Assembly (NCBI RefSeq): GCF_003573695.1
Contig: NC_039358.1
Span: 234,435,560 to 234,499,559 of the forward strand
Source of the DNA: Papaver somniferum
Taxonomy: Eukaryota > Streptophyta > Magnoliopsida > Ranunculales > Papaveraceae
DNA: 64,000 nucleotides
Direction: 5' to 3'
Shown: positions 1 to 11,333 of the stretch, piece after piece
Layout of the letters: every line of letters starts with the position of its first letter
Numbering within the stretch: the stretch's first letter is position 1
Made by a program: the position numbers and the translations under genes
Notes under the pieces: generated by a model
Database searches by the model: none
The model's input: only the letters and a program-made list of their open reading frames with translations
What the model was told of the DNA's origin: nothing

Positions 1-352
1 TTCGGCGGAGGCTGAATATCGTGCTCTTGCACATTTAACTGCAGAACTACAATGGCTTCGTTATTTGTTTCAGGATTTAAGAATTCCTTGTATTCTTCCA
101 ATAGTTGTTTCCTGTGACAGTCAGGCAGCTATTCACATTGCTCAAAATCCAGTATTTCACGAGAGGACGAAGCACATCGAAATTGATTGTTATTTCGTAC
201 GGGAGAAACTGCTCAACGGCTTAATTAAACCACAACATCTACCGTCTTCTGAACAGCTTGCAGATTTATTCACAAAACCTTTAGGTGTCAAGCAATTTCA
301 ACATTTGGTTAGCAAGTTGGGTATTCGATCTGGCTCGAATCCTCCAACTTGA
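1..352 (+). mobile_element. Ty1/copia pol, C-terminal RNase H fragment
   Basis: The reading frame is open from the window edge (SAEAEYRAL) to the TGA at 350-352. It is the end of a copia polyprotein: SAEAEYRAL, then CDSQAAIHIAQNP, then HERTKHIEIDCYFVRE, and the terminal LADLFTKPL block, which is the usual end of copia RNase H. RNase H removes the RNA strand during reverse transcription in the virus-like particle. The visible 117 codons show no break. A purine tract (351-359) and LTR start follow directly. The rest of the element lies left of the window, so its integrity cannot be judged. Confidence 0.93.
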
Positions 353-607
353 GGGGGGGTGTTAGAGAAAATATATTCTTGTTACTCATGTTTCCTTAGT
401 CTATTAGGTTTCCCAGTTTACTAGGTCTTTCCTAAACTTAGTCTTACGTAAATATAGTTCTTTCCTAGAATATCTCTATTTTGGTGTAACCTATTTTGTT
501 GTAACTTCACTATATATATCAATAAGAATAAACAAGATATTCACAGATGTGAAAACTATAAACACTGTCTTCTGGATATAAATCCAATAGTTTCCAAAGA
601 ATCCACA
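351..607 (+). repeat. Polypurine tract and 3' LTR of the first copia element
   Basis: GAGGGGGGG at 351-359 is the polypurine tract; the LTR begins TGTTAGAGAAAA at 360. It has AATAAGAATAAA-type polyadenylation signals near 520-532. The far end is uncertain because the partner LTR is outside the window: CACA at 542-545 or ATCCACA ending at 607 are both plausible. Confidence 0.7.
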
Positions 608-1248
608 TCCGTTTGCACAAAGGCGGATGTGCTTCTGATCCTGCACTTCAACTAAAACCCAGTTTTCCTGTTGTCACTCGCTCTCCGAGTCTCTGTTTAT
701 TTCCTATCCTTATGTAAAATAAATGATGAAGAAAAGTCTTATAAGTTTTGTATCTTTAGCATGATACAACACTGATTACGTAAAATTCCTGATTAGATTG
801 TTTTTCAGTAGATTCAGGGCTTATGCAATTTCTTTTGTAAAGGATAACTAGAAAACTCATCAATGCTGCTTGTCAGTCAAAATTAGGAGAAACTAGAGGG
901 AAAAGAAGAAGTCGTAATATAGTATCTCTATTCTTCGGAAATGAATTGACCCCTTTAGTCTATCTGGGGTGACACTGGAATAAAAACCTCTTGAGTAGAG
1001 ACGTTTAATTTTGAAGCCTATTAGATGGAATTTAGAGGTGTTGCAGGCATGGGTTTGGTTTTCCAGTTTGGGTTGTTGATTGAACACATTTTGATCTGTT
1101 TTTGGTGATCCTATCATGGTGATATTAGTAGGTGAATATTAACATTTGTCTATAAATTAGATTCATTCATCTTTTCGGAGCTAAAAAATCTGTATTCCGT
1201 TAGTTGCTCCATGATGTAAGTCGTACCAGATCCAACATCTGCCCAGCT
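608..1248. other. Intergenic DNA, nothing recognised
   Basis: AT-rich DNA with only short reading frames that lack recognisable motifs. It links the copia LTR to the hAT-like element. Confidence 0.5.
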
Positions 1249-1256
1249 GTTAGAAA

Positions 1257-3044
1257 CAGGGGCGGAGCCAGCCCATTGCAAGGGGTTGCACTTGCACCCC
1301 TGCCCAGCTGGTTCGAAAGCTTATTTGAGGCCCAATTAGAAATTTTTTTGTACATACAAGCCCATTTTTGCTTTTTTGCAGAACAATTTTTTGGGGACCA
1401 TGGTTTTTTTGGGGACCATGGTTTTATTTTGGGTAAAGACATTAGAAGTAATTCTAGGTCACCCCATATCTAGTTATTTATTTAATACTTAATCTACCAT
1501 CTTAATTAATTTAGGTTATGATTAGTGAAATGACTTAGTTAAAAACAATTAGTTAGATTAAATTAAAAGATGGGTTTATTATTAGTTGAGTAGAATTATT
1601 GTGACAGTAGAGTTAGAGAAGATGAAGGAGAAAAACATGGAAAATAATTTTTTTTTCCAATTCACTAAGTTTGAGTATTCAAATGATGAACTCATCTGAT
1701 TCTTCATCTCCATCTCCATCCTCTCCTAGAATATTTGTTAATCTTCAAAATGATCCGGATTTGAACTGGATTTTGAACAGTTCGGTTACTTTATATGAAG
1801 AACAAGTAACCAAACTCATCTGAAGCTGTAGTTCGGTTGCCCCGTGAGATGAACAAGTAACCGAACTCATCTGAAAGTGTAGTTCGGTTACTTGTTCCAA
1901 ACACGCAGGTTACCGAACTCTCTAATAATTTCTATGAGTTACAGCGTTATGTTCGGTTGGTTCGCAAACTGCATGCACTTTTGATCTAACCGAACTTTAC
2001 GTAATATAAGAGTATATAAGTTTATAAAGTTCGGTTCTTTCGCAAACTTGAACCTAACAGCTAACCAACCGAACTCTGAGTTCGGTTTCCGCAATAAAAT
2101 TGTGAAGTTACCGAACTTAACAAACAAAAAAAATGTGAAGTTCCAGCGTCTATTGGCTAAGTTCGGTTACTTTGTAGTTTTAAAATTTTTTGCGAACAAA
2201 CCGAACTCTATTGGCTAAGTTCGGTTATTTTGGAACTCAACATAGTGGCCACAACAACACAGTTCGGTTAGACTGGATTTGTTTTTTTTTCGGTTCTAAG
2301 GGTGGAGTTCGGTTACTTTGTAATTTTGAATTTTTTTGCGAAACAACCGAAAAGAGAGTTCGGTGACTTAGTTTTAAATCCAATAGAACCGAACTGTTCT
2401 TCGTGTTCTTCATTTTCAAGAAGTTCGGTTAGTAAACTAGGGTTTTTTGGAAAATCGACCTAACCGAACATGGCTCTGTAACTCCTATTAAAACCCTATT
2501 TTGATGATTTCTATTCGTTTGAAGCAATCAAAATCAAATTAAAGCGAAGGGTTTGTTGGAAAATACCTCCGGAGTGGTCCCATGGCATAATCAGGTTGCA
2601 GATGGCGTCTTTTATACTCGATAAAATTATTATGTAACCGAACTTAATTGTGATTGCATTGATGTTGTTACATTTCTTAAATAGGCGGTGGTGGTGGTGG
2701 TGGGAGGAGGTGGTGGTGGTAATCGGTGGTTGGTGGTGGTGATAATCGGAGGTGGTGGTGGTGGTAATCGGTGGTGGTGGTAATCGGCGGTGGTGGGCGG
2801 TGGTGGTTATATATATAGGTGGTTATTAGGTTGGTTTTAAATTAAATTAGGTTAAGGATAGGTTAGTCATTTCAACGTTTTAGGACACCCCTTATCACTA
2901 TAGGGAAGGTGGCCTAATAAAATCATGGTCTCCTCAAAAAAATCATGGTCCCTAAAAAATCATTCTTTTTGCACCCCTAATATTTATTTTACTCCCCATA
3001 ACAAATTTTTGCACCCCAGCCCGTAATTCTTGGCTCCGTTTCTG
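1257..3044. mobile_element. Non-autonomous hAT-type element with subterminal repeats
   Basis: The left end starts CAGGGGCGGAGCCAG and the right end, read on the other strand, CAGAAACGGAGCCA. The element is flanked by a perfect 8-bp direct repeat GTTAGAAA (1249-1256 and 3045-3052), the length made by hAT transposases. No transposase is encoded in its 1788 bp. Inside, about 23 copies of GTTCGGTTA-type motifs in both orientations lie between about 1775 and 2640, and a GGTGGT-rich tract covers about 2686-2810. Subterminal motif clusters are the usual hAT transposase binding sites, but here they reach far into the body. Confidence 0.88.
2686..2812. repeat. GGTGGT-rich simple repeat
   Basis: Imperfect GGT/GGTGGTGGTAATCGG tract inside the hAT-type element. 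Confidence 0.85.
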
Positions 3045-3052
3045 GTTAGAAA

Positions 3053-3584
3053 GCGTACCAACTACCAAGCGTAGGGCTGTTTTTCACTTCTTACCCTTTG
3101 GTGAAATTTTCCATGGAAACCAGTTCAATCATTTGTTATTTTTGACAGATCTGCGTTCTTCTGATTTTGCAACAAAAAAATTATTTAGCCAATGGGATTT
3201 TCTAAAACATGATGCGTTTAGTGCATGCTCTTAATCTTGGTGATATTTAACATTGCAACAATTTCAGCTGTGTGCATGGCTCCAACACCTTTTTTTTTTA
3301 ATATAAACACCTAAGGTGACTTGTTGAGAATACTTTTGAATGGACTCAAGTGCCATCACCACAAAGGACATATACGGATATACCCCTTAACTGGATTACC
3401 CCTTTAAATATCAAGGACTGCTCCCAAGGAAGCACCTGCGAAATTTATGAATTGTAGGACACCAAGGCCTAGGTGTTTGACCACGTCCTAACAATCCAGG
3501 AATCAACTCTATAAAGTCGAGAGGAGTCTTCTTTCTTAATTTATTCATGCTTTAGGGTTTCACAAAATATAACCTGTAACATCA
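3053..3584 (+). promoter_or_regulatory. Upstream region of F-box copy 1, TATA box at 3510
   Basis: TATAAA lies at 3510-3515 in CAACTCTATAAAGTCGAGAG, about 75 bp before the ATG at 3585. The same sequence stands before copy 2 (TATAAA at 7335-7340), so promoter and gene were duplicated together. Parts of 3300-3430 also match 7060-7250. Confidence 0.6.
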
Positions 3585-4804
3585 ATGGAGGAGCGTTTCA
3601 AAAGTAAGAAACCCAAAAAGGAGAAGCAGAATTCATCATGTGTAATTCCCGGCGATATCATAATATATGATATACTAACAAGAGTTCCACCGGAGAGTTT
3701 TTACGATTCAGGTGCGTATGCAAATCATGGTCCGACCTATTCTTCGATAACCCATTATTCATGAAGTTGCATTCTCAGAGGTACCATAATAAATCAAGTT
3801 CATCAGGTTTTATCGACGTCGAATATGAACTTGATTCAGCTAGCCTCCAATGCATATCTAGTCTCGTGTTTATAAATCACATTGGCAAGAAAAGGAGGAT
3901 GATACCATTTAAATCATCTTACAAAGAATATCATCGTTACAAGTACTATGTTTATAACCCGATCACTTGTTATTCAACAATCATACTGTTACCAATCGAT
4001 GATCTTACACCCGATGAAAGGAATTGCTTTTATTTGTGCTATGACCCGTTAATTCAAAAACACAGGGTGGTGTTTTGTGGACCTTACAGGAGCAGTAATA
4101 GACATGAATCATCTCCGTTCTTACCAAAAATCAAAATTATCACCGTTGGAGATGGGCTAGGAGAAGATCCCGATCCGTGGAGAGATATAGTTGTTCCGGA
4201 TGCTTTTCATTTATCTGATATTAACTTTTATGTGGACAGGTTTTATTTATTTGGTCCAAGCTTTTATATCAATAGAAACCGTAAACCACGTAATTATTTA
4301 CGTTGGATAGTTAAACCGCGTGGTACAGATGAATATTACATACTTCGTCTTGATGCTACTAGAGAAGTTTATGTTAAAATCAGGCTCTCCAATGAGGTTT
4401 CAACTTTGAAGCTCGAATGTGTTCTCAATGAGATAGAAGGGTTATTATGTTTATCACATTATGTTAACGAGTCACATGAGTTAAAGGTATGGACTTTGAA
4501 AGACTATAATTGTGATGAAGATGATCATGAATGGGCGGAGATCAGATTCAACTTTAGCATGGAGGAGATCGAAGGAAAGTTCACCGTGGCTATTCAGCCT
4601 TTGATGATTCTCACAGTTCCTAAAAAGAAGCTCATATTTGAACATTGCTCTGAAACCCATGTGAGTGCGAATTGTTACTCTTATTCGGATGTGTATACTT
4701 ACTACTCTTATGACATTGAGTTAAAACAGTTGGAGATCATCCATAGTCCAACAAGTAATCCGTTTCCACTGCATTGGCATGTCAATACCTTTGCAAATTG
4801 TTAG
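3585..4804 (+). pseudogene. F-box protein with F-box-associated domain, copy 1 (frameshifted)
   Basis: F-box proteins bind SKP1 in SCF ubiquitin ligases and recruit targets through their C-terminal domain. The ATG at 3585 opens MEERFKSKKPKKEKQ, then a typical F-box start (CVIPGDIIIYDILTRVPPE). At about 3698-3704 the sequence has GTTTTTACG where copies 2 and 3 have GTTTGGTACG: one base is missing, and the frame runs into a stop. The correct frame resumes and stays open to 4804, giving the F-box-associated domain (VVFCGPYRSS, ITVGDGLG, YYILRLDATREVYVKI, EGLLCLSHY, LKVWTLKD). Compared with copy 2 about 25 residues including LNGVLLL are deleted. Translation from the internal ATG at 3761 would give 347 residues without an F-box. 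Confidence 0.85.
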
Positions 4805-5051
4805 AATCTTTGAATTGGGGGATTGAGCTGAATCAACTAACACTAATGCTAGTAGTAGTTTTTATATACTTTTTATATACGAAGATGAACCTCAGGCATG
4901 ATTTAGCACAATTCATGTGTAGCGTGCTTAGCTAAGTTGATCTCTCTCTCTTCTTCTTCTTCTTCTTCTTCTTCTTCTTCTTCTTTCTTTCTTTCTTTCT
5001 TATATCATGCTGTGCCGTGTGTGTTGTGTTCAGTTTTAGGTTTAAGACTCC
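4805..5051 (+). other. 3' flank of F-box copy 1 with CTT microsatellite
   Basis: Resembles the 3' flanks of the next two copies (AATCTTTGAATTGGGGGATTGAG). A (CTT)n/(CTTT)n tract lies at about 4949-5000. Confidence 0.75.
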
Positions 5052-5470
5052 TGTTGGGGATTTGGCTGGACCGAAGCCCATGAGATTAGTCCCACATGGG
5101 ATATGCGGAGTTCTAGGTGGACACTAATAAGGTGTGGAATCTCCCTACATAGTGCGGAGGCCTTTTCGATTAAAACCCCACACCTGTCCGGACAAAAAGT
5201 GGGGACAATATCGTTACTGTGTAACGTCCGTAGGATCCATCAGAGCTAGAGCAACTAAGAGATCGATTAGTTATGGATGTAGACAATATTACACACATTG
5301 TGTGTATTGTTGAACCACATTAAGTACTTGTTGTTTCTTTGTTTATGGCTTGCATCTATGTGGTTCTATTTCTCTTCTTCTTATCCTAGATCATAGTGTT
5401 TCTTGTTAGCTAATATGTTTCCTCGAGATTAGCACGTAGATGGCTCTGAACCCCAACAATTAGTATCAGA
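5052..5470 (+). mobile_element. Small LTR with primer-binding site (LTR/TRIM fragment)
   Basis: The stretch begins TGTTGGGGATTTGG and ends CCCCAACA at 5458, a TG..CA LTR of 407 bp with matching inverted ends. It is followed by ATTAGTATCAGAG, a near match to the tRNA-iMet primer-binding site of plant LTR elements (TGGTATCAGAG). Only about 65 bp of possible internal sequence follows before F-box-related DNA resumes, so it is a truncated element or TRIM. No second LTR is seen. Confidence 0.7.
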
Positions 5471-5529
5471 GTATCATTGATCTATTTTGGATAGAAGATT
5501 TAAAGAGAGAAATCTGAATTTTCTGCCAA

Positions 5530-5940
5530 CAAGTTATATTTGTTGCTTTTATACACGCCATTATTTACATCGGATGGTTAAACCATGTGGTTCAGATGAA
5601 TATTACATACTATGAAGACACATGAGTTAAGGGTATGGACTTTGAAAGACTAAAATTGTAATGAAGATGAGCATGAATGGGCAGAAATCATTTCAACTTT
5701 AGCATGAAGGAGACCATAGGAAAGTTCAGTGTGTCTTCCATTCAGCCTTTGACGATTCTCACAGTTCCTCAAATGAAGCTTATGTTTGCACATTGCTATG
5801 ATGTGGGTGCGCCGAACTATTCCCCTGTGAATAGTTATTACTCTTATGACATTGAGTTTAAAAAGTTGGAGATCATCCATGGCCCAATAGAAAATCCTGT
5901 TCCACTGCATTGGCATGTCAATAGCTTTGCAAATTGTTAA
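5530..5940 (+). pseudogene. F-box-associated domain, truncated copy
   Basis: DNA from about 5530 matches the C-terminal half of the F-box copies: a region like YLHGMVKP..DEYY, then a large internal deletion joining ATTACATACT to GAAGACACATGAG, then a frame open to 5940 with NFSMKETIGKFSV, IQPLTILTVPQMK, SYDIEFKKLEIIHGP and the shared ending PLHWHVNSFANC. It lacks the F-box and most of the domain. Confidence 0.85.
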
Positions 5941-7407
5941 AATCTTAAATTGGGGAATTGAGTAAAACAACTAATACTAATACTAGTAGTAGTTTTTATA
6001 TATGAAGAACTCGATTTTGGCTGAAGATGAACCTGCTGAAGATGAACCTCAGGCATGATTTAGAACAATTCATTTGCTCATTGCTCGTAAAAGGGAAACC
6101 TTTTGTAACTAGCTAGTAAATTTTTAGGAGCGCTGTCCCTTGAAGATATCAAACCTCAGGTGCATCTCTCTCTAACTATCCTTTTTGTGTTTGTTTTTGT
6201 AGATATGGGTCTCTGATTTTACATATTAGACTCCCCCATTGGGTTCATCTCTTAGCATGGGATTTTTGAACTCTCTTTCTGATATTCGTACATTAACTTT
6301 CAAATTTGCTACGTGAGGGCTCAGTCAGTCATTCTTGTGTTGCAACCTAAAGAAAAGTAAGCTATGGCCCGCCGACCATCCAATTGCCGCCGTAGGCCTT
6401 TAGCTTCCTTCTCCTCATTTCCCGCCCGTAGTGCTGATTTGGTTGCTTGTAAGTCCACCAAATGGAAGCCGCTCAGCCCTTCTGAGTTGGACTGGAAAGT
6501 TCCCTTCAAATCCCAAGGTATTGCATATTTTCTTGTAGTATACCATTTTCATTCTGGTTACTGGGGTGTCGCTATCATCTGCCAAAAGATTTGAGCACAT
6601 ATGCCACTTGAGAATGTTCATCTATCTTAGACATTCATGTATTGAAAAGCGCCCAATGAAAGGGAAGGGCGTGCTCTCCGAATCTTTAGTGAAGAACAAA
6701 ATGATAGAGTAAGCAAAGCTCGAGTGGTAATATTAGATTTTTAATTTTAATCTTCTCTTTTCTTACAAATCTGTTTATCTGGATGACCCGAAGATCCCAA
6801 ACCCTAAGATCTCTAGTCTCCATGGAGTGAAGGTTTGCTGCATCTGCATACTTACCTGGACGACCTGCAATGGGATTTGAGTGATCTTAACTGCATTACT
6901 GCTGCTGTTGGAGAGTTTCAACCTCTTGGCTGGAGAATCATATGTACATGGATCGGATACTACGTTCTTGTTCTTTTTTCTTCCCTCATAGAAAACCGAT
7001 CAAAGAGCTCAAGAAATTTTTGCTTCGAACATGTAAAGAAATTAAAGGATATTGTTGGTGACATGAGAATACTTTTGCAGACATTGATGGGCTCAAGTGC
7101 CATCGATCAACACAAAGGACCTAAGGGGGTAAGGAAACAAATTGTGGATACAGCCACGAAAGCAAATTGAACCCCCTAACTGAATTAGCCCTTTAGATAT
7201 CAAGGAATCCGATGGCACATATACCCCAACAGAAAAATTGCACCTAGCAAGCACTTGCAAATTAGGTTTGCAAGAAGGGAAAAATATATAAAAAGCAATT
7301 TCTAAGACCTGTATTTCGTCCCAGGACCCAACTCTATAAAGTCGAGAGGAGTCTCCACTCTTAGTTTATTTATTTATGATTTCGGGTTTAGGTATAAACC
7401 AAGATTA
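5941..7407 (+). other. Spacer before F-box copy 2, unassigned ORFs
   Basis: Two open stretches have no recognisable family. One at 6364-6518 begins MARRPSNCRRRPLASF and could end at a donor, CCCAAG/GTATTG. One at 6835-7170 (111 codons, MLHLHTYLDDLQWD) has one hydrophobic segment (GYYVLVLFSSLI). Neither shows motifs. The last 350 bp is a duplicated upstream region like that of F-box copy 1, with TATAAA at 7335-7340. Confidence 0.4.
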
Positions 7408-8656
7408 ATGGAGGAGAGTTACGAAAGTAAGAAACCTAAAAAGGAAAAGCAGGATTCATCATGTGTGATTCCCGGCGATATCATAATATATGATATATAC
7501 TAACAAGAGTTCCACCGGAGAGTTTGGTACGATTCAGGTGCGTATGCAAAACATGGTCCAAATTGTTCTTCGATAACCCGTTATTCATGAAGTTGCATTC
7601 TCAGATAATAATAAATCAAGTTCATCAGGTTTTATCCACGTCGAACATGAAGTTAATTCCATCAGCCGTGATTATATGTCTAGCCTCGTGTTTATAAATC
7701 ACAATGGCAAGAAAACGAGGATCATCCCATTTAAATCAATCAATACATTGTTCCATACGAAAGTCGATATTCTCCACTCTTTAAATGGCGTTTTGCTATT
7801 ACGTTGTGACCGTACTACATCTTACAAGTACTATGTTTTTAACCCGATCACTTGTTGTTCAACTATCATACCCTCACCAATCAATGATCTTACACCCGGT
7901 GAAAAGGATTGCTTTGGTTTGTGCTACGACAAACACAAGGTGGTGTTTTGTGGACCTTACAGGAGTAGCAATGGATATGAATCTTCTCCATTCTTACAGA
8001 AAATCAAAATTATCACTGTTGGAGATGGCTTAGGAGATGATGACGATCCATGGAGACATATAGTTGTTCCGGAAGCTTTTCAATTATCTGGTTATGACTT
8101 TTATGCGGACAGGTTATATTTGTGTCGTCCAAACTCTTATTTCAATATAAATGGTAGATTTCGTCATTATTTACATGGGATGGTTAAACCGCGTGTTACA
8201 GATGAATATTATTTACTTCGTCTTGATGTAACTAGAGAAGTTTATGTTAAAATCAAGCTCCCGAACGAGGTTTCAACTTTGAAGCTCAAATGTGTTCTTA
8301 ATGAGATGGAAGGGTTATTATGTTTATCACATTATACTAAGGAGACACATGAGTTAAAGTTATGGACTTCGAAGAAGAAAGACTACAACTGTGATGAGGA
8401 TGAGAATGAATGGGCGGAGATCAGGTTCATTTTAAGCATGGAGGACAGCAAACGAAACAGTTTTGTGTCTTCTATTCAGCCTTTGACGATTCTCACAGTT
8501 CCGGGAAAGAAGTTCATATTTGCATATTACTCTTATTCCCATAAGTCTAGTAACTACTCTTATGACATTGAGCTTAAACAGTTGGAGATGATTCATGGCC
8601 CAACAAGTAATCCTGTTCCACTGCATTGGCATGTCAATAGCTTTGCAAATTGTTAG
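7408..8656 (+). pseudogene. F-box protein with F-box-associated domain, copy 2 (two N-terminal frameshifts)
   Basis: The ATG at 7408 opens MEESYESKKPKKEKQ, closely matching copy 1. An extra TA in ATATGATATATACTAAC (about 7495) shifts the frame inside the F-box. Four bases are missing after CATTCTCAG (about 7603) relative to copy 1. Downstream the frame is open from 7676 to 8656 (326 codons) and encodes the whole associated domain: LVFINHNGKK, LHSLNGVLLL, VVFCGPYRSS, ITVGDGLG, YLLRLDVTREVYVKI, EGLLCLSHY, NEWAEIRF and the ending PLHWHVNSFANC. It may still make a domain-only protein, but it cannot make an SCF receptor as read. Its lesions differ from copy 1, so they arose after duplication. Confidence 0.85.
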
Positions 8657-9158
8657 AATCTTTAATGATTTGGTGGATTGAGCTGAAACAACTACTTAAT
8701 ACTTATGTTTTGATTCATTTGAACATTGCTGGAGAAAGGGCAACCTTTTATAACTAGCTAGTAAATTTTTAAGGGCGCTGCATCTCTCTCTAATTTTTGT
8801 TTTCCTTTGTTTTTGTTGCAGTTTTAAAGTTGAATAGAAAAATGGGTCTCTGATTTTGTATCAGGTTCATGCATGCGTTTTGCACCTTTTTGTGAAAACT
8901 AAGGAAAATATAGACTAAAAACTTATGACAAAAGAGCCCTTGAATCGTTGATATGACTTTTCATGAAAAGGTGCAAAATTATAAGGGTATAATAGACAGA
9001 TCCCTTGGTATGACTTTTCATGAAAAGGTGCAAAATTTTAAGGGTATAACCAAACACCATGAGTGAGGCCGGAAGCTTCTTAAATCAATTTTGTAGATTG
9101 ATTTTTAGATTTCCAGGGAAAAGTTATTTCATTACATTTTGTTGTTGTTGTTGTTGTA
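8657..9158. repeat. 3' flank of F-box copy 2 and a direct/inverted repeat block
   Basis: Two direct repeats of TATGACTTTTCATGAAAAGG followed by TGCAAAATT..TAAGGGTATA lie at about 8951-8990 and 9009-9049. An inverted counterpart TTTTGCACCTTTTTGTGAAAA is at about 8879. This could be a MITE whose right end was duplicated; no target duplication was found. Confidence 0.5.
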
Positions 9159-9958
9159 ATGGAGAACATGAAGACTCATCAGATAACTGGTGGCGGCGGC
9201 GGTGATGAAGAGCGGATTTGCAGAATAAACAGTGTGAAATATGGGAAATGCAAGCATGTTAGTGGTGATAATAAACTACAATATTGTGATTTTCATTACA
9301 TAATTCTCACAGATTTTATAACAAACGGCATCACTTCAAAAGAGATTGAAGAACCTCCAACCAAGAAGAAGTATAAGAAGAAGAAGAAGAAGAAGAAGAA
9401 CAAGGAGATGGAGAAGAAGAATCTGCCTCCAGATGAAGAGCGTTGTTCCCATGGAATTAATGGAAGATGGAGATGCAAGAATTTTAAGATGGGTCATGGT
9501 TCTGCTGCTGCTGATGATGATCGTATAAGAATTCCTAAGACTAAACACTGTGAAAAACATTACAATTGTTATGCAAATTATAATAAGAATCAAAGGAGAA
9601 GGGGGGATCATGGTGAAGAAACTAGGGATTCCAATTGCTGGAAACGGAGGAAGAAAGTAATAGGAATTCAACCACCTAATAGTAAGTATTATTTCTTATT
9701 CTATCTTCATTTTACTCATTTTTTATGTTTTCACTTGCTCACATGTTCATAGTTGGGAACAAATTTCATAGTTTCATCTGTTCTTGTCGTTTCGGTTGCT
9801 TCCATGTTTAAGATATGATAATTGAGAAATTTCGTAAGTTTCATCTGCTAACTAATTGGGAATTTAATTTCTCCCTGCAAATAGCTTACCAAGCACAATC
9901 AAGACACAAAAACACTCCTTCACATGGCCTTTTCTGTTCAGAATTATGTGGAGAATAA
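9159..9958 (+). CDS. WRC-like two-finger protein, 2 exons, 198 aa
   Basis: Exon 1 (9159-9681) and exon 2 (9885-9958) join at a phase-1 intron (CCTAATA/GTAAGT ... AAATAG/CTTACC) and give a complete frame. Two cysteine/histidine clusters resemble the WRC domain (C-X9-C-X10-C-X2-H), a plant DNA-binding and nuclear-targeting motif. Cluster 1: C21, C31, C43, H46. Cluster 2: C96, C106, C131, H134 with GRWRC at residues 102-106; its middle spacing (24) is longer than the classic 10. A lysine run (about residues 69-82) separates them. Exon 1 ends GIQPP, as do the fingers of the two larger paralogs at 17.4 and 22.1 kb. It lacks their coiled-coil tail, so it is a short paralog. Nuclear localisation and DNA binding are inferred. 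Confidence 0.7.
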
Positions 9959-10218
9959 AATTTTATAGGGGCGCAAAGAATATGATGTATGGTTCTGGGA
10001 AATTGAAGAAGCGATTGGGAGTTGAGTCTAAAATCTAAATAGGTCTCTACTCAGTCACGCCTGTGGTAGGATACAGAATTTTTTTCCCACGAGTGGGAAG
10101 GATATGTAACGGTTACCATTGTCTTTCATGGAATACAGAATTTTAAAATTATAGCTTGATTAGAGGTTTGGCAAATAACCTTCCATGTGCTGAAATAATT
10201 TAACGGGACATAAAAGAT
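9959..10218. other. Spacer before the mobile-domain element
   Basis: About 260 bp without recognisable signals; probably 3' flank of the WRC-like gene. Confidence 0.5.
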
Positions 10219-10463
10219 GAAGGCTATTATTGGGACGTCACATTCCAATAGAGGGGCGTCACCTAGTAGGACAAAAACGGTTCATCCATAAATAATTTTA
10301 AAAACCCCTTATCTCAAATAATTTTGTAATAACTAAACAACCCTTATTTAGTTAATTTTAATTTAATTAAATTAGATAATAATTAAATTAATGAATTTTG
10401 TTATATACTTGATGAATTCTGGAACAAAGTTTTTGTGGGAAGAAAAATTAGAGAGAAAGGTTT

Positions 10464-10859
10464 GTGGCATGGGAAAAGCGGTTACACGGGAATAAATGTT
10501 TGACAAGTGAGTATTGGATGCCCATGCCAATAAACGACCAACTACTCGCCAATGCATTCAATTGCGTTGTTCATTATATCTCGAATTCATTGAGTTTCAC
10601 ATTTGCACCAACAAGAGTACCATTTGACGAAGAATCGGATAAAACAAGAAGAGTGGCGATGGGTTACGTGCACGGAAACCATTTATTCCGCCTCCAAATG
10701 AGTGAAGGACGCTCATTACCTCCATTATTCGATTGTAACGAAATGTCCAAGTCTTGGTGTAATAAATTCGAGGAAAGTCTTGAATTTTGGAAGGCACTAC
10801 AAATGTGGAGGAGTAATGTCTCATTTGCATTGTTGAGTGATGATGAGGATGATTAAATG
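10464..10859 (+). pseudogene. OTU-like peptidase/transposon protein, C-terminal fragment
   Basis: An open frame of about 130 codons reads VAWEKRLHGNKCLTSEYWMP, then VAMGYVHGNHLFRLQMSEG, SLPPLFD and a final acidic LLSDDEDD. The order YWM.MP ... VA(I/M)G.V.GNH ... PLPP..  is that of the C-terminal part of OTU-like cysteine protease proteins carried by plant MULEs; the GNH histidine is the likely catalytic one. The N-terminal part with the catalytic cysteine is missing, and in-frame stops precede 10464. It points toward the convergent minus-strand genes. Confidence 0.6.
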
Positions 10860-11072
10860 TTCGTGAAGGGTGGTGAAAATATTTTGAATGACTCACTAGG
10901 AATAAAATATTTTGTCTAGAAGTGATAATTGAGTCATATGTATTTTGGTAGTTTTGAATGAAGTATTTTGTTGACAATGTTATATATATTTTGAATGACT
11001 TACTAGGAATATGAATGAAGTATTTTGTTGAATTGATTTTCTATTTTTTCTTGATAAAATTTTGGATAATAA

Positions 11073-11183
11073 TTACGGCTAGGTTCGTGTCCCAAATAAT
11101 CTAGCCGTAACCATATATTTCGCCATATTTTGGGATAAGTATTATTACGGTTGGGTTTTTTCTTATACGAACCCAACCGTAAT
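11073..11183. repeat. Two short hairpins (TTACGG arms)
   Basis: Hairpins at 11073-11110 (TTACGGCTAG / CTAGCCGTAA) and 11144-11183 (TTACGGTTGGGTT / AACCCAACCGTAA) with about 15-nt loops. Confidence 0.85.
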
Positions 11184-11216
11184 TGAAGCCGTGATCTCAA
11201 TATTGATCTTAAGAGC

Positions 11217-11325
11217 ACGTCAAACCACATGACATTACATAAAAATTACAACCCATCAAACCACATGACATTACATAGAAATTAAAACCCATTAAACCAC
11301 ATGAGATTACATAGAAATTTCATTA
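11217..11325. repeat. Three tandem copies of a ~38-bp repeat
   Basis: CAAACCACATGACATTACAT recurs three times with small changes (AAACCACATGAGATTACAT in the last). Confidence 0.8.
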
Positions 11326-11333
11326 CAAAAGGA

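Noticed and set aside
1204..1473. 89-codon ORF at the hAT left end (FFGDHGFFGDHGF)
   Set aside because: It crosses the target duplication and terminal repeat; the repeated FFGDHG comes from a duplicated TTTGGGGACCATGG word, not a protein repeat.
9296..9671. Minus-strand ORFs rich in F/L/I over the WRC-like gene
   Set aside because: They are antisense reads of the lysine (AAG) tract of the real gene and only look like membrane segments.
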